A stretch of 64,000 nt of DNA from an uncultured Acetatifactor sp. (GCA_910586215.1 CAJUGH010000013.1:1-64000), one strand, 5' to 3'; counted from the stretch's first letter, positions 41,188-50,986 are shown. The notes: a model not told the origin generated them from the letters alone. Numbers and translations are program-made.

Positions 41188-43611
41188 ATGTCTCAAAAAC
41201 AAAAAAATAGCAAAATTTATTTATATGAAGCAATTTGTTTAGGCATTCGGGGCTACCGATTATGGTGGAAGAAGTATCCAATGATGTTTTGTTCTTCCAT
41301 CGCCTATGCCGTGGTGGGGGCGTTAACTCCGTATGTTTCAATCTATCTTACGGCGCAGATCATTAACGAAATTGCTGGAGAACGAGATTCCTCTATCTTG
41401 CTACAATTAATATTCATCACGTTGTTTTCAGCATTGTTTCTTGCCTTGCTCAACGCGGGAGTTACACGGTGGAAAAACTATGAATATGCGGGGCAGTGGC
41501 ATAAACGAGATAAATTTTATACTGAGAAACTGCTATCTATGGATTTTTGCAGTATTGATAATCCTCATATTCATCAACTGATTGCTCAGATAAAACAAAA
41601 TGAAGATTGGTTCGGATGGGGGCTGGGGAGGCTGTTAAAAAGTTTTGAATCATTTTTAAATGCCCTGGTCACGATTGTAGGAGCGGTAGTATTAAGTTTC
41701 TCACTGTTTACATGCAATGTTCCACAAAGTGCTGGAAGGCTGACAGTTTTGAATCATCCGCTTTTTATAATTTTGATTGTTGCTGCTATGCTGAGTGTAA
41801 CACTGATTGTGCCGATGTTAACAAATAAGGCCAATTCTTATTGGGCAAATTTCGCCGATGATGTAAAAATGTGTACGCAGTATGAGTCGTATTTTAGTAA
41901 GTTGGTACAAAATCTTTCACTTGCATTAGACATGAGGACATACCGCCAGGACATGATAAGTGAAAAATATTATAACGATAGCGTTAGGTTAGCTGACCGC
42001 TCAAAAACAACTCTTGCCCCAATGAGGTTGTTTCATTCTGCATCCACAGCAGTGGGTCATATAGTTACTGTCATTATTTATCTTTTTGTATGTCTTAAGG
42101 CATGGGGAGGGGCATTTGGTGTTGGTTCGGTCACTCAGTATATTTCAGCCGTTACTTCGATGTCAAGAGGAGTATCAGGATTGCTTAGGTTTTTTGGTGA
42201 TCAGCAGAATAATGCTCCGTTTTTAAAGAGTGTATTTGCGTTTCTTGATACTCCAAATACTATGCGCTATGGTGATCTTTCTGTTAAACAATTCCCTGAG
42301 GACAAGTACGAAATTGAATTCTGCAATGTGAGCTTTAAATATCCATCGTCAGAAAAGTATGCCTTAAAAAATCTTTCGCTTCGGCTTACATCTGGGCAGC
42401 GTCTTGCAGTAGTTGGACAAAATGGATCTGGCAAAACTACATTTATCAAACTTCTTTGCCGAATGTACGACCCTACTGAGGGGGAGATTTGCCTTAATGG
42501 GATTGACATACGCAAGTATGATTATCAACAGTATATAAATATTTTCAGTGTAGTGTTTCAGGACTTTAACCTTTTGGCGTATGGTCTTGGGCAAAATGTT
42601 TCTGCTGCAGCGAAATATGATGCGACTAAGGTTAGGGATTGTCTCATCAGGGCTGGTTTTGGAGAATGTCTTAAGGATCTGCCAAAGGGCGCCAGTGTGC
42701 CGGATATTGCACTACTGCCAAATATCGCCATCTTTTTTGGTGTCACCATTGATGAACTGTTCCAGATCCCCAATGAGGCAGAATTTGAACGGATTGAGAA
42801 CCTGGTGGTACAGGAGAGGCAGATCAGTCAGGAAAAATTTACACACTACAAGAAATTCCTGGAGGATATCATTGAAAAGGAGCCGCGGAACATGCGTGCC
42901 TATCTTTGCCTGGCATATTTATACAATCACAGGGCCCGGGGCGATCATGAGATTGCCGGGGAGTATGCCAGGAAGGTATTGGAACTGGATCCCGATGAAA
43001 AGGGAGGCTGGGTGGCATACCTGGAAGCACGGGGCGGTGTCTGTGGGGATGAGTGGTATGACAATCATTTTGAGGTGATAGAATTTTTTAAGGATTTTCT
43101 GGGAAAAAATCCAGGAAATTACAGGGGGCTTTATGCCATCATTGAAAATCTGCTGGATGATGGGCGATATGACGAGGCCATTCCCTACATTGAACAGATG
43201 AAAACTGTGGCAAGGACCCAGCAATATGAGGTGTATATGGGGGATGTGATGCTGGGGAAAGGACACCTGGAGAAAGCATTGGAATATTGGGATGCGGCGG
43301 TGGAACACTATCCAGAGCGGTGGCAGGCATTTTGTGACAGGGCAGACCGCCTGAAAAAGCTGGGCAGGTTTGAGGAGGCCCTGGCTGATTATGAGACCTG
43401 CTTTATTATGCAGGAACCGCCAAGGCTTACGGACGGCCTGCATTCCATGGCACAGGTGCATGAACAGCTGGGGGATTTTGATGGGGCCATCCAGGACAGA
43501 AAGCGCATCATCAAATGTCTCCGGGAGGAGTACCATACTTTTTCGGGAGAGGCGATTGACGAGCAGAAGCGGGAGATAGAACGGCTAAAAAAGAGGAAGG
43601 CTTATTCTTAA
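41188..43611 (+). CDS. chimeric gene: truncated ABC exporter half fused to XRE-TPR regulator tail
   Basis: 807 residues. Residues 1 to about 497 are an ABC exporter half, with membrane spans from about 30 to 330 and an ATPase start with Walker A GQNGSGKTTFIK and Q-loop region VVFQDFNLLAYGLGQNV. At LKDLPKGAS (about 42680-42690) it passes in frame into VPDIALLPNIAIFFGVTIDELFQI, the end of an XRE helix-turn-helix, followed by TPR repeats to the end. The ATPase signature, Walker B and H-loop are gone, and so are the first helices of the XRE domain. Base composition changes from AT-rich to GC-rich at the join. Exporter function is surely lost; the TPR part may still fold. Confidence 0.85.
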   Translation: MSQKQKNSKIYLYEAICLGIRGYRLWWKKYPMMFCSSIAYAVVGALTPYVSIYLTAQIINEIAGERDSSILLQLIFITLFSALFLALLNAGVTRWKNYEYAGQWHKRDKFYTEKLLSMDFCSIDNPHIHQLIAQIKQNEDWFGWGLGRLLKSFESFLNALVTIVGAVVLSFSLFTCNVPQSAGRLTVLNHPLFIILIVAAMLSVTLIVPMLTNKANSYWANFADDVKMCTQYESYFSKLVQNLSLALDMRTYRQDMISEKYYNDSVRLADRSKTTLAPMRLFHSASTAVGHIVTVIIYLFVCLKAWGGAFGVGSVTQYISAVTSMSRGVSGLLRFFGDQQNNAPFLKSVFAFLDTPNTMRYGDLSVKQFPEDKYEIEFCNVSFKYPSSEKYALKNLSLRLTSGQRLAVVGQNGSGKTTFIKLLCRMYDPTEGEICLNGIDIRKYDYQQYINIFSVVFQDFNLLAYGLGQNVSAAAKYDATKVRDCLIRAGFGECLKDLPKGASVPDIALLPNIAIFFGVTIDELFQIPNEAEFERIENLVVQERQISQEKFTHYKKFLEDIIEKEPRNMRAYLCLAYLYNHRARGDHEIAGEYARKVLELDPDEKGGWVAYLEARGGVCGDEWYDNHFEVIEFFKDFLGKNPGNYRGLYAIIENLLDDGRYDEAIPYIEQMKTVARTQQYEVYMGDVMLGKGHLEKALEYWDAAVEHYPERWQAFCDRADRLKKLGRFEEALADYETCFIMQEPPRLTDGLHSMAQVHEQLGDFDGAIQDRKRIIKCLREEYHTFSGEAIDEQKREIERLKKRKAYS

Positions 43612-43912
43612 AGGCCTCTAAAAGGTAAAGGCTGAAAAATATCTTTCAATATTGGTTCCTGTCGGGGGATATCGAACAGCAAAGGTCTATGGACGAAACG
43701 GAAAAAGCATGGTATGATTTTCTGGATGCAGGTTGTGGGCAAGGCTTTTCTCGGAATCGAAGATTTCGTGGAATTGGTTTGTGTCGGCTGCGCCTACATG
43801 GTATGTGCATGGACAAGGAAGGTACTGGCCAGAATAGGGGTGAAAGATCTGTTATGCCATTGACAGGGAAGCCGCGGCACAGAGGAGTCACGGTGGAAAG
43901 GGAAGAGTTGCT
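43612..43912. other. 301-bp intergenic region with partial hairpin repeat B4
   Basis: Positions 43737-43802 match copy B1 closely (CGGAATCGAAGATTTCGTG, then GGTTTGTGTCGGC). An open frame across 43689-43973 follows this repeat and shows no family likeness. No gene was accepted. Confidence 0.5.
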
Positions 43913-45277
43913 ATGGAGAAAGAGGGACAGGCATCTACAGGAGGGAAGACAGCATCCCTTGCTGCACAAGTGATGGAACTTGCCTACAGTGACATATTGA
44001 TTCATATGCGTTTCTTTGACGTGGCATTGGCAGGGCTGCATCCGGCTGCCAGGCCGGGACTCCAGGGAATTGCCACGGACGGGAAGGCCTGTTATTATGA
44101 CCCGGTGTATGTGCTGCAGTGTTACAGGCAGGATCCGGGAATGGTGGTCAGGTGCTGTCTGCACATGCTGCTCCATTGCGTCTTTTTCCACCATTTCCGG
44201 TATGACAGGCTGGACCGGGAGGCCTGGGACCTGGCGGCAGACATTGCCGTGGAAGGGGTCAGTCTGGAACTTGGCCTGGAAGGGGCCTCTCTGGACCGGG
44301 ACAGGGAGGCTGCCGGGGCATTGCAGGTGCTGAAGGAAGAGGCAGGGGGGATCACGGCAGAGCGGCTTTACCGGTATTTCAGGCAGATGCCGCCCTCTGC
44401 TGGTGAAAAGGAGCGGTACAGGAAGCTGTTCTGCCGGGATATCCATACGCTCTGGGTGCCGGCGCAGCGGCTGGAGGCGACAGAGGAGCAGTGGAAGAAG
44501 ATCAGTGAACGGGTGAAGGCAGATTTGAAATCCTTCACCCGGGCCAGGACCGGACTGGCAGACCTGGAGAAGAACCTGGAGGAAGCCACCAGGGACAGGT
44601 ATGATTATGGACAGATCCTCAGAAAGTTTGCGGTGATGGGAGAGGACATGCAGGTAAATGATGAGGAATTCGATTATATCTACTATATGTATGGACTGGA
44701 GCATTATGGGAACCTGCCGCTGGTGGAGCCTCTGGAATACAAGGAAAGTGAGAAGGTGAAGGAATTCGTTATCGCCATAGATACTTCTGCCTCCTGCCGG
44801 GGTTCCCTGGTCAGGGCTTTCCTTCGCAGGACGTATTCCATTTTGAAGAGCGGCGAGAATTTTTTTACGAAAATCAATGTACACATTATTCAGTGTGATA
44901 ACCAGGTACAGAGCGATACGAAGATAACAGGAGAGGAAGACTTTGAAAAATTTGTCAAGTTTGGGAAATTGAAAGGATTCGGGGCCACGGATTTCAGGCC
45001 GGTGTTTGCCTATGTGGACAAGCTGAAGGGGCAGGGAGAGTTTGAGAACTTAAAGGGGCTGATCTATTTTACGGATGGCTACGGCATCTATCCGGAACGG
45101 ATGCCGGATTACCAGGTAATATTCGCGTTCCTGGAGGAGGATGAACACAGGGCCCCAGTGCCTCCCTGGAGTATAAAGGTACTGTTGGAGGAAGAAGAAC
45201 TGGAAGGGGAAGAACTGGGAATCACCAGAAGGACAGGGATCCAGGAAGAAAGAATCCAGGCAGAGGTAACAAGATGA
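43913..45277 (+). CDS. VWA-like protein with degenerate metallopeptidase domain
   Basis: 454 residues. The N-terminal half resembles putative metallopeptidases linked to VWA domains (DUF2201 type): LHMLLHCVFFHHFR (about 80-93) occupies the place of the usual HELLH zinc motif, so one ligand may be altered. The C-terminal half is VWA-like: FVIAIDTSASCRGS (metal-site D-x-S-x-S), FGATDFRP and LIYFTDGYG. Its stop overlaps the MoxR-type ATPase start (ATGA). Such pairs act in protein remodelling or metal insertion; the target is unknown. AAAGGGAAGAG lies upstream of the ATG. Confidence 0.85.
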   Translation: MEKEGQASTGGKTASLAAQVMELAYSDILIHMRFFDVALAGLHPAARPGLQGIATDGKACYYDPVYVLQCYRQDPGMVVRCCLHMLLHCVFFHHFRYDRLDREAWDLAADIAVEGVSLELGLEGASLDRDREAAGALQVLKEEAGGITAERLYRYFRQMPPSAGEKERYRKLFCRDIHTLWVPAQRLEATEEQWKKISERVKADLKSFTRARTGLADLEKNLEEATRDRYDYGQILRKFAVMGEDMQVNDEEFDYIYYMYGLEHYGNLPLVEPLEYKESEKVKEFVIAIDTSASCRGSLVRAFLRRTYSILKSGENFFTKINVHIIQCDNQVQSDTKITGEEDFEKFVKFGKLKGFGATDFRPVFAYVDKLKGQGEFENLKGLIYFTDGYGIYPERMPDYQVIFAFLEEDEHRAPVPPWSIKVLLEEEELEGEELGITRRTGIQEERIQAEVTR

Positions 45278-46791
45278 ACATCAGACAGGCAAAGGAATAT
45301 ATCAAGGATTCGGTTCGTTTGTACCTAAAAAAGGACGAGTTCGGGTCTTATAAAATGTCCGTGGTGCGGCAGCGGCCCATTTTCCTGCTGGGAGCACCGG
45401 GGATCGGCAAGACGGCTGTGATGGAGCAGATCGCCCAGGAGATGGGGATCGCCCTAGTGGCCTATTCCATGACCCATCACACCAGGCAGTCTGCCCTGGG
45501 GCTTCCCTTTATCATGGAGAAGACATATGGGGACAGGAAGGTAAGTGTGTCAGAATATACCATGAGCGAGATCATTGCCTCCATCTATGACACTATGGAA
45601 GAGAGCGGTATCCGGGAGGGAATCCTGTTCCTGGACGAGATCAACTGTGTGTCCGAGACCCTGGCACCCTCCATGCTGCAGTTTTTGCAGTACAAGGTGT
45701 TCGGCCGCCATAGGGTGCCGGACGGATGGGTGATCGTCACGGCCGGGAATCCTCCGGAGTACAATAAATCTGTGCGGGAGTTTGACGTGGTGACAATGGA
45801 TCGTCTGAAGGTGATGGAGGTGGATCCGGATTACGGCGTCTGGAAGGCATATGCCATGGAATGCAGGATCCACAATGCCATTTTAAATTATCTGGACTTG
45901 AAAAGGGATCATTTTTACTGTTGTGAGACCACTGTCCGGGGGCGCAGCTATGTGACAGCCAGGGGCTGGGAAGACCTGTCTGAAATCCTCTATCTGTATG
46001 AGGAAGAGGGACTGCCCGTGGAGGAGGCCCTGGTGGGACAGTATATCCGGAACGAGAAGGTGGTAAAGGCATTCACGGCCTATTATGATTTATACCAGAA
46101 ATATAAGAAAGATTACCGGATCGGGGATATCCTGAGCGGCGCACCTTCTCCCCAGGCCGTTTCCCGGGCAAAGGAAGCAGCCTTTGATGAGCGGCTTTCC
46201 CTGCTGGGCATGCTGCTGGACCGTGTGATGGCAGATATGGGGGATGTGATGGAGCAGGCAGCATATCTGAAGGATCTGAAGAATCCTTTGAAGGGCATCG
46301 GCGATGCAGTGGGGGGATTACCGGGGGAGGAACCCCTGGAAACCGTGCTGGACCGGCTGGAGAAGCAGGCTGCAGGACGGGGAAAAGTGCTGGAAAGCTT
46401 ACAGGGTGCCAACGCTCTGTCAGATGCAGACAGACACAGGCACCTTAAGGTGATCCGTTTCCTGGAGGAGGCAAGGAAGGAACTGTATGCAGGGGAAGGG
46501 ACAACAGCTTCCCAGGGATATGCCTATGTGAAGGAGAAGTATGCGGGGAACGTGGATCAGATGAAGGCAGAGACAAAACGGGTGCAGGGGGAACTGCATG
46601 CCTTGTTTGCCTTTGTACAGGAGGCTTTTGGACAGGGTAACGAGATGCTGGTGCTGGTAACGGAACTGACAGTGAACAACGCCAGCGCCCAGTTTATTGC
46701 GGCTTTTGGCAGCGAGGATTACGGACGGCACAATCAGGAACTGATGCTCAGCGAAAGACGGGACCAGATCCTGGCCCAGATAGAAGTGTGA
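45274..46791 (+). CDS. MoxR-type AAA+ ATPase
   Basis: 505 residues. Walker A is GAPGIGKTAVMEQ (about 36-48), Walker B GILFLDEINCVSE and sensor-1 region VIVTAGNPPEYNKSVREFDVVTMDRLK, giving a MoxR-family AAA+ module in the first 230 residues. The rest is helical. MoxR ATPases work with VWA proteins as chaperone-like machines, and the upstream gene is one. The stop codon lies within hairpin repeat copy B3. The third gene is an LRR protein, making a likely three-gene operon. Confidence 0.9.
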   Translation: MNIRQAKEYIKDSVRLYLKKDEFGSYKMSVVRQRPIFLLGAPGIGKTAVMEQIAQEMGIALVAYSMTHHTRQSALGLPFIMEKTYGDRKVSVSEYTMSEIIASIYDTMEESGIREGILFLDEINCVSETLAPSMLQFLQYKVFGRHRVPDGWVIVTAGNPPEYNKSVREFDVVTMDRLKVMEVDPDYGVWKAYAMECRIHNAILNYLDLKRDHFYCCETTVRGRSYVTARGWEDLSEILYLYEEEGLPVEEALVGQYIRNEKVVKAFTAYYDLYQKYKKDYRIGDILSGAPSPQAVSRAKEAAFDERLSLLGMLLDRVMADMGDVMEQAAYLKDLKNPLKGIGDAVGGLPGEEPLETVLDRLEKQAAGRGKVLESLQGANALSDADRHRHLKVIRFLEEARKELYAGEGTTASQGYAYVKEKYAGNVDQMKAETKRVQGELHALFAFVQEAFGQGNEMLVLVTELTVNNASAQFIAAFGSEDYGRHNQELMLSERRDQILAQIEV

Positions 46792-46925
46792 AGGAAATCA
46801 CTAAGCTCGAAAAAGACCTCGCCAAGTGATTTCAAGCTTCACACTGAAGAATCGCAAGGTCAGCGATTCTTCTCACATATTGTTTGTGCCAGCTTTGCTG
46901 GCATGACGGGAAGTGTGAACGGAGT
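46786..46925 (+). repeat. modular hairpin repeat, copy B3
   Basis: Starts GTGTGAAGGAAATCACT on the last two codons of the MoxR gene. The stem pairs GTGTGAAG with CTTCACAC and GAAATCACT with AGTGATTTC, leaving a 3-nt bulge. GAAGAATCGC / GCGATTCTTC and TGCCAGC-TTT-GCTGGCA follow, then GGGAAGTGTGAA. Confidence 0.8.
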
Positions 46926-46986
46926 GAACAGCAACGATTTTCTAAGTTTCGCCTCGAAAAACAGGGAACGGAAAGGGGAAGGCAGG

Positions 46987-47916
46987 GTGCAGGAGAGGGA
47001 ATATGCAGTGGATGACTACAGCCTGTATTATGAAATCATACAGGAGAGTCCAGGGGATCCGGGACGGTCTGTCTGCGTGACCCGTTTCCAGGGACAGGCG
47101 GGGGAGGTAGCCGTGCCGGCCCTGGTGGAGGGACTTCCCGTGACCGGGATCGGTAAGAAGGCCTTCTTGAGCAGGAAAAATCTTTACAGGGTGATACTGC
47201 CGGATACCCTGGAGGAGATAGGGGACTGGGCCTTTGCCTACTGCAGCGGGTTAAAAAGGGTGGAACTTCCCGGAAGAAAGATCCATTTCGGCAGATCGGT
47301 CTTCCTGGAGTGTGGCAGCCTGGAACAGATTGCAGCAGGGGCCTATGAGGAGGGGCGGGGCGATTTCTCACGGCTGCTGGCGGCGGCAGTGACTATGCTG
47401 GATGCCCCCTATCTGCTGGACATCCAGGAGGCCGGCATGGCCCCATGGCTGGCAAAATGGGATGCGAAGCTGGTTCAGGTCCTGCAGGCCCCGGACCAGG
47501 AAGGATATTCCAGGCAGGTGCTCTGCGGGGAAGAGGATTATGGCAGCACGGACCTGGCGGCCTATTTGAGTGGCCGGAGGAAGGAGAAGATCCGTCTGTG
47601 TTATCTGCGGCTATTGCATCCCCAGGGACTATCCAGGGAACTACAGGAGGAACTGGAGGGATACCTGTGTGCCCATACAAAGGGAAGGGAATCTTCAGAG
47701 AGTTGGCAGGTATTGCTGGAGGAGCATGCCGCGGAGCGGGAGTATTACCGCCTGTTTGCCAGACTTGGTTGTGTGGATGCCGGGAATCTTCCGGGAATCC
47801 TGGAGGATATAGGAGACGCCCATCCGGAAATGAAGGCCTTTTTCCTTACATGGAAGGGGGAAATGCAGGAAAAGAAGCCGGTTGCGCCGGACTTTTTTGC
47901 GGATTTTGAACTATAG
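46987..47916 (+). CDS. leucine-rich-repeat (BspA-type) protein
   Basis: About 309 residues from GTG 46987; an in-frame ATG at 46903 would add 28 residues encoded by repeat B3 and is less likely, but the start is open. The N-terminal part has BspA-like repeats: PALVEGLPVTGIGKKAFLSRKNLYRVILPDTLEEIGDWAFAYCSGLKRVELP. The rest is helical with paired acidic stretches and no signal peptide, so it may act in the cytoplasm with the VWA/MoxR pair. GGGGAAGG lies before the GTG. The function is unknown. Confidence 0.75.
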   Translation: MQEREYAVDDYSLYYEIIQESPGDPGRSVCVTRFQGQAGEVAVPALVEGLPVTGIGKKAFLSRKNLYRVILPDTLEEIGDWAFAYCSGLKRVELPGRKIHFGRSVFLECGSLEQIAAGAYEEGRGDFSRLLAAAVTMLDAPYLLDIQEAGMAPWLAKWDAKLVQVLQAPDQEGYSRQVLCGEEDYGSTDLAAYLSGRRKEKIRLCYLRLLHPQGLSRELQEELEGYLCAHTKGRESSESWQVLLEEHAAEREYYRLFARLGCVDAGNLPGILEDIGDAHPEMKAFFLTWKGEMQEKKPVAPDFFADFEL

Positions 47917-48013
47917 GGAGGCATTATGCGAATGTCGTAATGCGGACTATAAGGGTTCACAAAAAAAATCAAAAAAAATTAACAAAAAACTACTATTTTC
48001 CCTCCGCATGATG

Positions 48014-48019
48014 TATAAT
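48014..48019 (+). promoter_or_regulatory. -10 element of glgCD
   Basis: TATAAT 36 bp before the glgC ATG. No good -35 was seen at 16-18 bp, but A-tracts (about 47961-47989) upstream could act as an UP element. Confidence 0.5.
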
Positions 48020-48054
48020 TTTACCATAGGACAAAAACTAGGAGGGATAGTGTT

Positions 48055-49263
48055 ATGGCAAAAGAAATGATTGCAATGCTTCTTGCCGGTGGACAAGGTT
48101 CACGCCTGTATGCTTTGACTGAGAAGCTTGCAAAACCAGCAGTTCCTTTTGGCGGGAAATATCGTATTATCGACTTCCCGCTGTCTAACTGTGTCAATTC
48201 GGGGATTGATACGGTAGGAATCCTGACACAGTATCAGCCGCTGGTACTAAATGAGTATATAGGAAATGGACAGCCCTGGGATCTGGACCGTCTCTATGGC
48301 GGTGTCCATGTGCTGCCACCTTACCAGAAAGCCAGCGGTTCTGACTGGTATAAGGGCACAGCCAATGCCATCTACCAGAACATTTCCTTTATTGAGCGGT
48401 ATAACCCCCAGTATGTAATCATTCTGTCAGGGGATCAGATCTGTAAGCAGGATTACAGTGATTTCCTGCGTTTCCATAAGGAGAAGGGGGCAGAGTTCAG
48501 CGTGGCTGTCATGGAAGTGCCCTGGGAGGAAGCTTCCCGCTTCGGCCTGATGGTGGCAGATGCAGATGACAGGATTACGGAGTTCCAGGAGAAGCCTAAG
48601 AATCCGAAGTCGAACCTGGCATCCATGGGAATCTATATCTTCAACTGGGACATCCTCAAGAAGTATCTGGAGGAGGATGAGGCAGATCCCAATTCTGAGA
48701 ATGACTTCGGCAACAACATTATTCCCAACCTGCTGAAGGACAACCGGAAAATGTATGCCTACCATTTTGACGGCTACTGGAAGGATGTGGGAACCATATC
48801 ATCCCTGTGGGAAGCCAATATGGAGGTGCTGGATCCCGAACATAGCGGCATCAACCTGTTCGATGAGGACTGGAAGATCTACAGCCGCAACAGTGGTATG
48901 ACAGGACACAAGATCTGTGACGGTGCCGTGGTGGAGAACGCCATGATTACAGACGGCTGCCGAATCAAGGGAACGGTCAGGCATTCCATCCTGTTCGCTG
49001 GTGTCCGCGTGGAGAAAGGTGCCGTGGTGGAAGATGCCGTGGTAATGGGTGGCACAGTGATTAAGTCCGGTGCCGTGGTACAGCATTGTATTGTGGCGGA
49101 AAATGTGACCATCGGGGAAAACGCGGTGGTAGGTGCCATGCCCACAGAGGAGGAGAACGGAGTTGCAACCATTGGTGCCGGGGTTGTGGTAGGCGACAAT
49201 GCCAAGATCGGCCCCAAGGCCATGGTGAAGAATAATGTAGAAGGTGGTGAAGAACAATGTTAG
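48055..49263 (+). CDS. glgC: glucose-1-phosphate adenylyltransferase
   Basis: Makes ADP-glucose for glycogen synthesis. 402 residues: the N-terminal nucleotidyltransferase has [39 protein letters not shown] (about 7-45), with later FQEKPKNP and DGYWKDVGT, followed by a C-terminal left-handed beta-helix of hexapeptide repeats ([24 protein letters not shown]). The catalytic motifs are intact, so this is the active subunit. The glgD gene overlaps it by 7 bp. AGGAGGG precedes the ATG. Confidence 0.96.
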   Translation: MAKEMIAMLLAGGQGSRLYALTEKLAKPAVPFGGKYRIIDFPLSNCVNSGIDTVGILTQYQPLVLNEYIGNGQPWDLDRLYGGVHVLPPYQKASGSDWYKGTANAIYQNISFIERYNPQYVIILSGDQICKQDYSDFLRFHKEKGAEFSVAVMEVPWEEASRFGLMVADADDRITEFQEKPKNPKSNLASMGIYIFNWDILKKYLEEDEADPNSENDFGNNIIPNLLKDNRKMYAYHFDGYWKDVGTISSLWEANMEVLDPEHSGINLFDEDWKIYSRNSGMTGHKICDGAVVENAMITDGCRIKGTVRHSILFAGVRVEKGAVVEDAVVMGGTVIKSGAVVQHCIVAENVTIGENAVVGAMPTEEENGVATIGAGVVVGDNAKIGPKAMVKNNVEGGEEQC

Positions 49264-50399
49264 ATTCCAATACAAGTGCCCTGGGGATCATATTCCCTAA
49301 CAGCTATGATGCGTTGGTTCCTGAGCTGGTCAATGTGCGTCTGATGGCATCCATTCCCTTTGCCAGCCGTTACCGCCTGATTGACTTTATTCTGTCCAGC
49401 ATGAGTCACTGTGATATTGACAATATATCTGTGATGGTGAACAATAATTACCACTCCTTGATGGATCATCTGGGAAGCGGCCGTGAGTGGGATCTTGTCC
49501 GCAAGAACGGGGGCTTAAGCATTTTCCCTCCTTTTGCCGAGAAATCGTCCAAGCCTTATACGGGCCGGGTGGGGGCATTGGCCAGCATCCTGGAGAATCT
49601 CCGGGATCAGAAGGAAAAATATGTGATCATCACGGACACGAATCTGGTGGTGAATTTTGACTTTAATGCCATGATCCAGGCCCATATTGAGACAGGGGCA
49701 GATGTGACAGTTGCCTACAATGAGCAGGAACTGCCGGAAAGCTTCTTGAATTCCCAGTCCAATGACAACGGGTATTATTACACCTTTGGCATTGAGGATG
49801 GCAGGGTGAAGAAGATCTATGTGAATATCAAAGAATCCGGGGTGAAGAACTGCTCCATGAATATCTTCCTGGTAGAGCGGGAACTTCTGATCGATTTGAT
49901 CAATACAGCCTTTGTGCGTGGCCAGGAGTATTTTGAGCGGGATGTGCTGCTTCCCCAGCTGAACAAGCTGAATGTACAGGCATACAAATATGAAGGCTAT
50001 GTGGCGCGGATCTGTGACATGAAGAGTTATTTTGATGAGAATATGCGTCTCCTGGATGACTATAACCTGGATGCCCTGTTCTCCGGCGCACCCATTTACA
50101 CCAAGATCAGGGATGACAATCCCACCCGGTATGTGGACGGCGCCAAGGTGAATAATGTAATGGTGGCAGATGGCTGTGTCATTGAAGGCGAGGTGGAGAA
50201 CAGCATCCTGTTCCGTGGCGTGAAGATTGCCAAAGGTGCCAGGGTGAAAAACTGTGTGCTGATGCAGGATACGGTGGTAGGAGCAGGCAGTTCCATAGAG
50301 TATATGATCACAGATAAGAATGTGGTCATTTCCCCGGGCAAGGAGATGAAGGGGACAGACACCTTCCCTGTATATATTGGAAAGGACCAGAAGGTATAA
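49257..50399 (+). CDS. glgD: glucose-1-phosphate adenylyltransferase, GlgD subunit
   Basis: 380 residues, a homologue of GlgC in which the usual catalytic GGGxGxRL loop is replaced ([22 protein letters not shown] near the N-terminus). This is the known hallmark of the regulatory GlgD subunit in Bacillota. The hexapeptide-repeat C-terminus is kept ([28 protein letters not shown]). It pairs with GlgC, translated from an overlapping start, and tunes or boosts ADP-glucose synthesis. Other glg genes are not in this window. Confidence 0.95.
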   Translation: MLDSNTSALGIIFPNSYDALVPELVNVRLMASIPFASRYRLIDFILSSMSHCDIDNISVMVNNNYHSLMDHLGSGREWDLVRKNGGLSIFPPFAEKSSKPYTGRVGALASILENLRDQKEKYVIITDTNLVVNFDFNAMIQAHIETGADVTVAYNEQELPESFLNSQSNDNGYYYTFGIEDGRVKKIYVNIKESGVKNCSMNIFLVERELLIDLINTAFVRGQEYFERDVLLPQLNKLNVQAYKYEGYVARICDMKSYFDENMRLLDDYNLDALFSGAPIYTKIRDDNPTRYVDGAKVNNVMVADGCVIEGEVENSILFRGVKIAKGARVKNCVLMQDTVVGAGSSIEYMITDKNVVISPGKEMKGTDTFPVYIGKDQKV

Positions 50400-50986
50400 G
50401 CCGGATATACATTTAAAAAGTGATTTCTGGAAGGCTCTTTAGAATGTCATGAAAGAAATGGCGCGGCGGGCGGCATCAGGATGTGTTGTCTGTTGCGTCA
50501 TTTTGGGTTATGGCGTTCCATCTGGGCCATTCATTCGCACCATTTGCAAAGTACGCCTTTGGCGCTTTCCAGCGCTTCGCGACTACTTTGCTCATGGGAT
50601 GGCGCTCCCTGCACCAGGTTCTTACACCAAATTCTTCTGCCAGCATGAAATTTGGCCTAAGAGCCTGGTGTGTGAACTGGAAAAAATGTTGCTGTTCATT
50701 CCGTTCACAGCAACATATGCACACAAAATGCCAAATGCAGGCGTTTTGGCGCAGGTTGTCTCGGGTTTGTCACGCAAAGAGCGCGTGAAAACACCTTGCG
50801 GTGGCACCTGTGAACAGTAACGAAATAACATATCCACAGATTTGCATAACAAATTTGTATGGAAGTGTCGGAGATTTTGCTGTATCCTGTAAAAGATGAG
50901 ACAACAAAAGGAATTGTCGAATATGGAGTGGGATATGTAAGGGAGAGTGATACTATGGCTCTCCCGGCATGCAAGGAGGTGCAAGG
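50400..50986. other. 587-bp intergenic region with MITE A2
   Basis: Holds MITE copy A2 (50688-50821). The 280 bp before it (about 50455-50687) have no convincing gene; long open frames there overlap repeat-like DNA. The galE ribosome-binding site is at the right end. Confidence 0.5.
50688..50821 (-). mobile_element. MITE copy A2 (134 bp, inverted orientation)
   Basis: Ends GTTGCTGTTCAT and GTGAACAGTAAC; the interior keeps GGGTTTGTCACGC and GCGTGAAAACACC. The flanks GAAAAAAT and GAAATAAC agree at 6 of 8 positions, a decayed target duplication. Confidence 0.75.

Noticed and set aside
43689..43973. 94-codon frame before the VWA gene
   Set aside because: It runs through a partial hairpin repeat and overlaps the VWA start in another frame; no family likeness or ribosome-binding site.
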